NCBI GenBank assembly: GCA_049999805.1
Contig: JBNGIO010006281.1
Coordinates: 136,817-200,816, forward strand
Direction of reading: 5' to 3'
DNA length: 64,000 bases
DNA from: Folioceros fuciformis
Lineage: Eukaryota > Anthocerotophyta > Anthocerotopsida > Anthocerotales
In this document: piece by piece, positions 55,934-64,000 of the stretch
How positions within the stretch are numbered: the stretch's first letter is position 1
Layout of the letters: each line of letters starts with the position of its first letter
The notes under the pieces: model-generated
The model's database searches: none
What the model was told of the DNA's origin: nothing
The model's input: only the letters and a program-made list of their open reading frames with translations
Position numbers and translations under genes: made by a program

Positions 55934-58396
55934 ATGGTGCCTCGGGATGCTATCAATGTTGCTAGAGCATGTGCAGTGCTGGTCCAGGTTCAGGGGCCTG
56001 ATCCCAAGGGCCGGAAGATGAGTCGACACGCGTTTTTCCACTCCGAATCAGGGCAAACCACGCTCTCGGCTTCGGGTCTGCTGTTGCTGAACGACTCGGA
56101 GGTAGACCCTCCGAGGGCACTCACGGTGGTCACCTGCGCGTCTATTGTGGACCCGTTTTTGGTGCAGAAGCCCAGTGGGGAGTCGGTGGCCAGTACTACG
56201 GAGTCTGGTAAGCTCATTGCTGGTGCTAAAGTGGACATTCTTGTTGAGGTTCCCAACGCAGGTGAGCAGTCCTACTGCTGGGTGCCAGCACAACTGGTAG
56301 CTCTGCTTGATGTTCCAGAAGCTGGAAGGGCGTTGCAAGGTCTGCTGGATGTGCATGGAGGAAGTGTGGATGGGATTTGGGATGTTGGCTGGTCCTTGGC
56401 TCCTGCTAATGAAGATGCCAGAGGACAAGGCCTTGGCCATCAGGCAATTGTAGCGAGGAATTCTTTTTTGGAGCGAGGAAGCGCGTACGGGGAGCCTGTT
56501 TCCAGTTCCACGAGGCACAGGGCCAGTCTAGGGATGACAGCAACCAGGGTGGCTGTTCTCAGTTTATTCACAGATGGGAATCGGGAGTTTGTTTTGAGCT
56601 TAGGTCAGGTTGCAGGCCGGATACTTGAGATCCTGGAAATGTACAACTTGAAATGCGGGTTGCCTTTGGCCACGTCCAAGACCCGTGGAGATTTTTTGCT
56701 GGCAGTTGGCTCTCCTTTTGGAGCGCTGTCACCTCTCCACTTCCACAACAGCATGTCAGTGGGCTTCGTTGCTAACGAGTTGCCTAGAAGATCCTCTGCT
56801 GCGTCTCTGCTGATGGTGGATTTGAAATGCCTCCCTGGCATGGAAGGTGGTCCAGTGTTTGATGACATGGGTCGTCTAGTCGGTCTCGTCAGTAGACCTC
56901 TCCGCCAGCGCAGTGGTCATGCAGAAGTGCAGCTGGTGACAACCTCGGATGCTTTACTAGGTCCCCTCAAGCTTGCAGGTGTAAACCTGGGGTTTACCCA
57001 CGTGCAGCAGGAAGATCCGGTGCCTCAGCGCACGATGGAGAATACTGTGGAGGCAGGCACATGCCTGGGTGTGCTTCCCAAGCCCGTTCATCATGTCTTC
57101 CCCCCGAATTCCATGTCGCCAGCGATTGGCAGTGCTGTATCATCTGTGGTTCTGATTACTATTGGGGATGCCGCATGGGCTTCAGGAGTTCTTCTGACTG
57201 AGAATGGGTTGATTCTGACCAATGCTCATCTCTTAGAACCTTGGCGATTTGTCAAAACACGTCCTTCACAGTCCAGCATAGTTCGAGGCCTCAGTTGGAA
57301 CGGTGAAGGGATGCCCGGAGATGTTGGAAGAAACAAGTCTGAGGGAGTATCAATGAGGGAGGAACATGCCTCTTGTTCAGCCACTCATCCTTTGTGCGAG
57401 GTTAGTGGATCAGCCAGTTGTGACTGCCCTAGGGGCGCACATAAGTTACTTGAAGATGCTCCGGGAAGAATCCTGTGCAACAAAGCCAATGCAGAGGGGA
57501 GTCCTGGCAGAACAGCTCATGCTTCTAATACTAGGCACACTGACACTGTTCACAAAGGGAATCAGCCCATCAGGGTGCGTATTGATGACCTTAAGCTAGG
57601 ATCATGTTCCTGGCATGGAGCGAAGCCAGTGTGCGTTTCTCAGGGACCCTTAGATGTCGCTTTACTGCAGCTCGACTCAGTTCCTCCTAACATTTGTCCT
57701 ATCACTCCCGAGAAGGACTGTCCTACTGTAGGTTCAACAGCCGTGGTGATAGGGCATGGTCTCTTTGGACCTCGGTCTGAGCTTTGTCCATCAGTCAGTG
57801 CTGGTGTGGTTTCCAGAGTTGTGAAGACAGGAGCAGCCACTCTGAACAGCTTTTCGCCGCAGGAGTCCCATAGTGATGGTATTCCCAGCTGCGCAGCAAT
57901 GCTTGAAACGACAGCAGCCGTGCATCCCGGTGGAAGTGGGGGCGCAGTGGTGAATGCTGAAGGGCGTATGATTGGCTTGGTTACAAGTAATGCCAGACAC
58001 AGTGGAGGGACTGTGATACCCAATCTCAACTTCAGTGTACCATGTGCTGCTCTTTCCATAATATTCCAATTTGCTGCAGGGAATGGGGAGGATCCAAGTA
58101 TTTTGCATAGATTAGATGAACCGAATGAACAGCTTTCTGCTGTCTGGGCACTGGTTCCCCCACCCTCGAAGAGGCCTTCTCCTTTGATACCTCTGCCTCC
58201 TCCATCTTCTGCTGGCAACCCTTCAGGTTCCCCTGTCCAAAAAGGCTCCCGGTTTGCAAGTTTTCTGGCTGACAAGGCTGCCAAGCTGTCCATCAATCCA
58301 GGCCCATCCCTGGAGAGTGAGAGAGGGCTCAGACCGCACTCCTCCAACAATGCAGATCACTGTAGTACTGATGGCCGTTCTCGTAGTCGCCTGTAG
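55934..58396 (+). CDS. DEG15: Glyoxysomal/peroxisomal processing protease DEG15, single exon
   Basis: One uninterrupted frame of 820 residues from MVPRDAINVARACAVLVQVQ, with the family's GPDPKGRKM at about 20-28. An in-frame ATG at 55856 would add 26 residues lacking family similarity. DEG15 is a trypsin-like serine protease that removes PTS2 presequences inside peroxisomes. The triad is visible as His432 (ILTNAHLLEPW), Asp574 (PLDVALLQLD) and Ser668 (HPGGSGGAVVN). The N-terminal half has a second, inactive protease-like fold (GMEGGPVFDDMGRLVGLV). The last three residues are SRL, a PTS1 signal, preceded by Arg/Ser. It is longer than the roughly 709-residue Arabidopsis protein, mainly in a linker near 455-560. 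Absence of introns in this long gene contrasts with its neighbours. Confidence 0.94.
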   Translation: MVPRDAINVARACAVLVQVQGPDPKGRKMSRHAFFHSESGQTTLSASGLLLLNDSEVDPPRALTVVTCASIVDPFLVQKPSGESVASTTESGKLIAGAKVDILVEVPNAGEQSYCWVPAQLVALLDVPEAGRALQGLLDVHGGSVDGIWDVGWSLAPANEDARGQGLGHQAIVARNSFLERGSAYGEPVSSSTRHRASLGMTATRVAVLSLFTDGNREFVLSLGQVAGRILEILEMYNLKCGLPLATSKTRGDFLLAVGSPFGALSPLHFHNSMSVGFVANELPRRSSAASLLMVDLKCLPGMEGGPVFDDMGRLVGLVSRPLRQRSGHAEVQLVTTSDALLGPLKLAGVNLGFTHVQQEDPVPQRTMENTVEAGTCLGVLPKPVHHVFPPNSMSPAIGSAVSSVVLITIGDAAWASGVLLTENGLILTNAHLLEPWRFVKTRPSQSSIVRGLSWNGEGMPGDVGRNKSEGVSMREEHASCSATHPLCEVSGSASCDCPRGAHKLLEDAPGRILCNKANAEGSPGRTAHASNTRHTDTVHKGNQPIRVRIDDLKLGSCSWHGAKPVCVSQGPLDVALLQLDSVPPNICPITPEKDCPTVGSTAVVIGHGLFGPRSELCPSVSAGVVSRVVKTGAATLNSFSPQESHSDGIPSCAAMLETTAAVHPGGSGGAVVNAEGRMIGLVTSNARHSGGTVIPNLNFSVPCAALSIIFQFAAGNGEDPSILHRLDEPNEQLSAVWALVPPPSKRPSPLIPLPPPSSAGNPSGSPVQKGSRFASFLADKAAKLSINPGPSLESERGLRPHSSNNADHCSTDGRSRSRL

Positions 58397-58961
58397 TCGG
58401 CTGTCTTTCGTATTCGATTCTACCCGTGTGATGTTGGGGTTACTCAAGTGGGCAGGATGGATACAAGGTAGGTGGTTCGCGGTGTAAATGACGATGACTA
58501 GGTAGATGTACAGAAGAGTTGTAGCTCCACATTTTGGGAAGTATGAACATAGACCAGGTAGCGATAAAATCTCACCGCGCCGAGGTCTCACAAAGTCTAG
58601 GTCGTTTCCCCGGTTCCTTTCGGTTCGTTCCACATTAGGGTTTGAATCTCAACTCTCTTGCAAGTGCCAAACAAACTACGGGTGGAGTTTCTCTCCTAAA
58701 TGCAAGGGGTTGGGTGTTCGTGATCTAGCTCACTGCCCCTGTTTCCTTTTCTAAGGCACCCAGCAAATGCAGGACTTAGCAGGGCGCGAGGACATATGAT
58801 GGCAGATCCGATGGTGTGCCCAAGTTCTCCACAGCCAAGCACCTCTCACCATTCTAATGGATGGGAGAAGGAGAAGAGGAAGGAAAAGGGAACTTGAAAG
58901 CAATCCTTCAACGTTCCAATACCTTCCAAAATCCTTCCTGCATGCATGACTTGGCACAAGC
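58397..58961. other. Region between DEG15 and the H+-ATPase gene
   Basis: It should contain the DEG15 3' UTR and the promoter and 5' UTR of the H+-ATPase. No further gene is seen. Confidence 0.4.
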
Positions 58962-61900
58962 ATGGAGAACGAGCATGAGTCCAAGATTGCCGAGGAAGAA
59001 GACAGCTTATACCAAGAAACAGCAGATCTTGAAAATATTCCTCTTGAGGAAGTGTTTGAAAAATTGAAGTGTACGAGACATGGTTTGAGTAGCACCGAAG
59101 CTGACATAAGGATCAAGTTAGTTGGTCCGAACAAACTAGAAGAGCAAAAAGAGAGTTTGATATTGAAATTTCTTACTTTCATGTGGAATCCTTTGTCATG
59201 GGTAATGGAATTGGCGGCACTCATGGCACTAGTTTTAGACAATGGTGAGCACAGACCCCCGGATTGGCAGGATTTTGTAGGGATTACATGTTTGCTAGTG
59301 TTGAACTCAACAGTAAGTTACATAGAAGAGCAAAATGCAGGGCAAGCAGCTGCCGCCTTAATGCAGGCTTTAGCTCCAAAAGCCAAGGTTCTGAGAGACA
59401 ATGCGTACAAGGAGGAAGATGCCGCAATCCTTGTTCCTGGGGACATTATTTCCATAAAGTTAGGAGATATAATCCCTGCCGATGCTAGATTACTTGAAGG
59501 GGATCCTCTACAAATTGATCAATCTGCTCTAACTGGAGAATCCGTAGCAGTCACAAAGAGGACAGGCGATGAGGTTTTCTCTGGGTCAATTTGCAAGCAG
59601 GGTGAGATTGAAGCTGTGGTCATTGCTACTGGTGTTAGCACATTTTTTGGAAAAGCTGCACACTTGGTTGACACAACACATAATGTAGGACACTTCCAAC
59701 AAGTTCTAACAAACATAGGCAATTTTTGTATTTGCACAATTGCATTAGGAATCATCATAGAAATCATCGTCATGTATCCCATCCAAAAACGAAAATATCG
59801 AAATGGTATTGACAATATGTTGATTCTATTGATTGGAGGGATTCCAATTGCCATGCCAACTGTATTATCGGTTACAATGGCAGTGGGATCTCACGGGCTT
59901 GCAAAGCAAGGAGCAATTGTTAAACGCATGACTGCCATAGAAGAAATGGCTGGCATGGATATTCTATGCTCTGATAAAACTGGGACATTAACACTAAACA
60001 AATTGACTGTTGACAAACACATAATTGAAGTTTTATCAAAATCAGCAGACAAAGATTTGATTTTGCTGACTGCTGCACGGGCATCGCGTATAGAAAATCA
60101 GGTTGCCAGGTTATGACAAGATGGAATTTCATTAGTACAAGTAGTTTGTTAATGTATGTTTTAGTTCATTGTCTTGGGTATGAAGTGTTTCATTAAATGA
60201 GGATGATGAATGGTGAATGCAGGATGCAATTGATCTTGCAATTGTGAACATGCTTGGAGACCCAAAAGAAGCACGCCAAGGTATTGAGGAGGTTCATTTC
60301 TTGCCTTTCAATCCCACTGATAAAAGAACTGCTATCACATACATCACTGAAGATGGAAAAATGCATCGAGCTAGTAAGGGTTCCCCTGAGCAAATACTGG
60401 AGTTAGCAGAGAACAAAAAGAAAATTGAAGCTAAGGTGTATTCTATAATAAACAGATTTGCAGAAAGAGGATTGCGAAGTCTTGGAGTTGCTTATCAGGT
60501 ACCTTGAAGATTCATGTACTTCTAAAATGCCCACAAAATTTCATATTGATTTGTGCAACAAGATTTGTTTAAGTTCTTAAAAGGGTCTTGGAGACACCGT
60601 CGAGTAAACTTGATGTCATTCACTGACAGGAAGTTCCTGAGTGTTCTAAAGATAGTCCAGGTGGACCATGGGAAATGCTAGGAGTCCTGCCCTTATTTGA
60701 TCCTCCAAGACATGATACAGGAGACACAGTTAAGCGTGCGTTGCAGTTGGGTGTTAATGTCAAGATGATAACTGGTGATCAATTGGCGATTGCAAAGGAA
60801 ACTGGGCGTCGTCTTGGAATGGGTACTAATATGTACCCTTCATCAGCCATATTTGGTGCTCACCATGAAGCATCAACAGTAGGGGTGGATGATGGAGAAC
60901 TTATTGAACATGCAGATGGGTTTGCTGGAGTCTTCCCAGAACATAAGTATAGTATAGTTAAAAGACTCCAAGAGAGAAAACATATATGTGGAATGACAGG
61001 TGATGGAGTGAATGACGCCCCAGCTCTGAAGAAAGCCGATATAGGTATTGCAGTAGCTGATGCTACAGATGCAGCACGAAATGCTGCAGACATTGTGCTC
61101 ACTCAACCAGGTTAGGTCGACTACTACTGCTACTACTTCCATCACAAAGACAACTTTCTTGCACAACTTGCTTACACTCTCCCTAAACTTCCTTCACTTC
61201 TAGACTAATAAAACTAAAAAGAGGAAACCATGTGCACAGGATTGAGTGTCATAATTAGTGCCATCCTCACCAGTAGATGCATATTTCAACGCATGAAGAA
61301 TTACACCATCTATGCCGTATCTATTACAATACGTATTGTGCTTGGATTCACTTTGATGTCTCTTGTATGGAAATTTGATTTTTCTCCATTTATGATTCTA
61401 GTCATTGCTATTCTAAATGATGGTACAATAATGACTATATCAAAGGTATTTATTTCTCAAACTATTTTCTCAAATGAATAGTTTGAAAAGCTTTGAATAA
61501 TTCATCAAATTTGGGTTAACGAAAAAATGATTTATCACATAATGGTAGTGTGTTTGTGTGTTTTGTAGGATAGAGTAAAACCCTCTCCGCATCCTGACAC
61601 ATGGAAGCTTGCTGAACTATTTGTTCAAGGTACTTGTCTCGGGGGCTACCTTGCTCTAATGACTGTGTTGTTCTATCATCTTTTACATGACACAAAATTC
61701 TTCGAAGAAAAGTTCAAAGTGCAAACTATTGCACATAATTCTGCTAAAGAAACTGCTGCCATATACTTGCAAGTTTCAATTGTAAGTCAGGCTCTTATAT
61801 TTGTGACAAGATCACAAACTTGGTCCTTCATGGAAAGGCCAGGATTTCTTCTGGTGATTGCTTTTATCATAGCACAATTGGTGGCAACATTGATAGCTGT

Positions 61901-62612
61901 GTATGCAAATTGGGGGTTTGCTAAAATTGAAGGGTGTGGGTGGAAATGGGCAGGGGTTATATGGTTGTACAAGTAAGTCTTCTTCAAATCATCTTTCACT
62001 TCTCAAATGCCCATGTAGTGAGTTTCATTAAGGAAGGGAGTACTAATCAATCTTCAAGAACTAACTAGATCAATGTTTGTGGAGACAGTGTAGTATGGTA
62101 TCTTCCTTTGGATTTGATCAAGTTTGTTGTGAGATATGTGTTGAGCGGTGAAGCATGGGACTTGTTGATGGAAAGGAAGATTGCTTTTACTCGTCAAAGA
62201 AATTATGGACGAGAAGCTCGTCAAGCACAATGGGCTGCCATCACTAACACTAGGGCAATTGCTTCCATTACTGGGACATCTTCTTCTACAAGTAACACTC
62301 TCTCCAAGGGAGCAACATCCATGGGTCGTGAAGTGGCTGATAAAGCCAGGAGAAGGGCTGAGATTGCAAGGTTTGCATCCCACCCATTTCTGTCTTTTAA
62401 GTGGAGAGATCTTTGTAATCCCATTGTAATCTTGGTTGTAGTTAGGTGTGATGTGTGATACTTAATCAGTATTCTTAATCCTACATTAATTCTTATGCAT
62501 GTGTGTGGATATTAGGTTGAAAGAACTTCACACTTTCAAGGGACATGTGGATGCTGTAACCAAATTGACCAAATTAAATGATTCTGGAATGCAACAATCA
62601 TATACTGTTTAG
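58962..62612 (+). CDS. Plasma-membrane H+-ATPase (P3A P-type)
   Basis: Seven exons give 961 residues: 58962-60101, 60223-60498, 60630-61110, 61240-61445, 61569-61972, 62089-62370 and 62516-62612. The enzyme pumps protons out of the cell using ATP. Visible motifs are the actuator loop TGES, the phosphorylation site DKTGTLT (Asp338), the ATP-site SKGSPEQ and [20 protein letters not shown], and hinge [16 protein letters not shown]. Membrane segments are intact, including [10 protein letters not shown] in M4 and [20 protein letters not shown] in M6-M7. The C-terminal regulatory domain ends QQSYTV, the motif whose penultimate Thr is phosphorylated and bound by 14-3-3 proteins in land-plant pumps. 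The first exon alone codes for 380 residues, so the gene has few introns for this family. Confidence 0.96.
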
Positions 62613-63106
62613 AATACTGAATTATTTTGTAAAAGAAAGGTGTACTATTTATACAATGAGGCACTCTTGTTTAAGAGTTGTATTTTTAGTTGGGTGGCAA
62701 AAAAAGAATATGTCCAGTACTGAGGGGGGGAATATATTTTATCCTCACCGTGGGAAAAGGAAATCCATTTTATCTCATTTGTACAAGTTAAGCCACGGTG
62801 AGGACTAGTGCGCGGTGGCTAAGGCAAAGTGAATAGAGAGTCTCCAGCGAGAGGGAGGCATGGTCGTTGGTTAAAGAGCAGTTTGGTTGTTGGCAGCGCC
62901 TGCCGGCTCCTCTGCTCTCCCACTTGAGCGGTGTTACCAGAACACGCGCCTCCTGCCAGTGCCTCTCCCCTCGGGGCAATCGGTCGGCTCTGCGTTGATT
63001 TGCTGTGCTTTGCGTTGTGTTGCGTTGCGTTGCGTTGCCCTGCCCTGCCCTGTCTTGCGCGGAAAGAAAAGTTTGAGCGCCGGCGCACAGACGCTTTCAG
63101 ATCTCG
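62613..63106. other. Intergenic and PAR1 5' region with pentanucleotide repeat
   Basis: About 63009-63052 has TTGCG repeated several times and then CCCTG repeats, within the probable promoter or 5' UTR of PAR1. Nothing else is recognised. Confidence 0.6.
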
Positions 63107-63827
63107 ATGGCTCATATGAGAGATCAAGTGGCCTCTCTCCTCCTTTCCTTGCTGCTAGTCCAAGGCATCCACACCGCGCTCGGTAAGGGAATCGAGGCAA
63201 ATGCATGCGCTGTAAGGTCGGAATTGGCGATGAACTTGTCCTGGTGTATGCATTGGCAAGAAGAGTAGTTGTTACCTCGCGAACTAACACCTATCCCTTG
63301 CAACCGCTTGCCTTTTCAGGCAATCTTCGATGCGAAGATCTGGCCGTGGAGGATTGTGCGTTTGCGGTATCTTCCTCGGGGGCTCGATGCGTTCTTGAAA
63401 AGTATGTTGCGAAGGAGGGAGGCTCTCGTCTGGAATGCCAGGTGCGGTAGGCTAGGTGCTTGATTGGAGCAATTTGTGTAACGCAACGCAAGCAGGAAGG
63501 TTTGTAATCCCGGCCGGTAACATAAGTTGGCGATCACGCGTCCACGCATTGCAGACCTCCATCATCATGGCCGAGAAGCGGTACGAGTGGATAGAATCTG
63601 ACGAATGTGTGAAGTCGTGCGGCCTTGAGCGGATGTCCTTTGGACTCTCCACCGATGCTCTTCTAGAGAACGAATTCACACAGAAGCTATGCTCGTCCGC
63701 GTGCCAGCAGAGCTGTTCCAACATCGTTGATCTCTACACCAAACTCGCTGCTGGCGAAGGTGTGCATCTCAAACGCCTTGCTAATCTAATCAAGAACCTG
63801 CATAAATTCATAATCTCCTCACAATGA
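63107..63827 (+). CDS. PAR1: PAR1 family secreted cysteine-rich protein (photoassimilate-responsive protein 1)
   Basis: Three exons (63107-63182, 63320-63441 and 63555-63827) give 156 residues. A signal peptide (MAHMRDQVASLLLSLLLVQG) covers about the first 25. The mature domain has the family cysteine pattern: CEDLAVEDCAFAVSSSGARC, then LECQTSIIMAEKRYEWIES, DECVKSCGLERMSFGLSTDA, and LCSSACQQSCSNIVDLYTKL followed by AAGEGVHL. PAR1 proteins were first seen as transcripts induced by sugar accumulation and pathogen infection in tobacco; their biochemical role is not known. The length is slightly shorter than many members (about 170-190), mostly at the C-terminus. All cysteines expected in the shown segments appear present. 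Confidence 0.93.
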
Positions 63828-64000
63828 ATCCAATATCATCCATACGCATTACATTTTCCTCTAGGTGTGTATCTACCACACTTGTGCAAGGCGCAAACGG
63901 AGAAAGAGAAGAGCAAAGAGGAAGTAAGCCTCAAATCAATCTCCTCAATCAATGAAAAGTTAGTAGCTCAACCTCCGACCTCCCCATCCTCCTCCTCCTC
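63828..64000. other. PAR1 3' flank
   Basis: The window ends in a CTC microsatellite (from about 63984). No gene is seen. Confidence 0.4.

Noticed and set aside
57640-58350. 236-codon minus-strand open frame
   Set aside because: It is the antisense shadow of the DEG15 coding sequence.

Overview
This is a nuclear segment of a land plant. It carries plant-specific families: a Toc34 chloroplast import GTPase pair, a SAWADEE homeodomain protein, calcineurin B-like sensors, a PAR1 protein, an NHL/LEA_2 protein, and a plasma-membrane H+-ATPase ending in a YTV-type 14-3-3 motif. Introns are canonical, LTR elements are Copia-type, and CCCTAAA plant telomere-type motifs are scattered through it. The lineage cannot be fixed from sequence alone. 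The intron-poor H+-ATPase and the single-exon DEG15 make me lean weakly towards a non-seed plant. Four gaps of 100 N or more (6848-6947, 16105-16223, 32198-32297, 47324-47423) and one of 10 N (13460-13469) show that it is a draft assembly.

Layout. 1-9.9 kb is gene-dense: the 5' part of a nitronate monooxygenase gene (-), a complete 16-exon PWP1 WD40 gene (+), a small LEA-like gene (-) and Toc34 copy A (-). 10-22 kb is a transposon nest. It holds a Copia element (+) with a chimeric 5' LTR, a deleted protease and lost catalytic residues, and a second scrambled Copia element (-). 22.3-24.3 kb is Toc34 copy B (+), head-to-head with copy A and about 95% identical to it in protein, with the same seven exons. 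24.4-33.7 kb is repeat-rich and AT-rich. It includes a large imperfect palindrome built from Toc34 3' flank, minisatellites, and one gene, an NHL/LEA_2 membrane protein. 33.8-47.2 kb is gene-dense again: a SAWADEE homeodomain gene (+) convergent with a SNAPIN-like gene (-), two tandem CBL genes (+), and a 1,231-residue coiled-coil gene (-) convergent with the second CBL. 47-51 kb is mostly featureless. 51-64 kb holds an AN1/C2H2 SAP gene with an apparent GC-AG intron (+), a small conserved unknown gene (-), an intronless DEG15 peroxisomal protease gene with a C-terminal SRL (+), a complete H+-ATPase gene (+) and a PAR1 gene (+).

Exon models were built by hand from splice sites. In each multi-exon model called with confidence, exon phases add up to one open frame. 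The genes are ordinary housekeeping and signalling genes and do not form an operon-like system. The most distinctive structures are the inverted Toc34 pair around the transposon nest, the palindrome beside copy B, and the divergence within the CBL pair (FPSF replaced by YPDF, degenerate EF-hand 4). I saw no tRNA, rRNA or CRISPR array.
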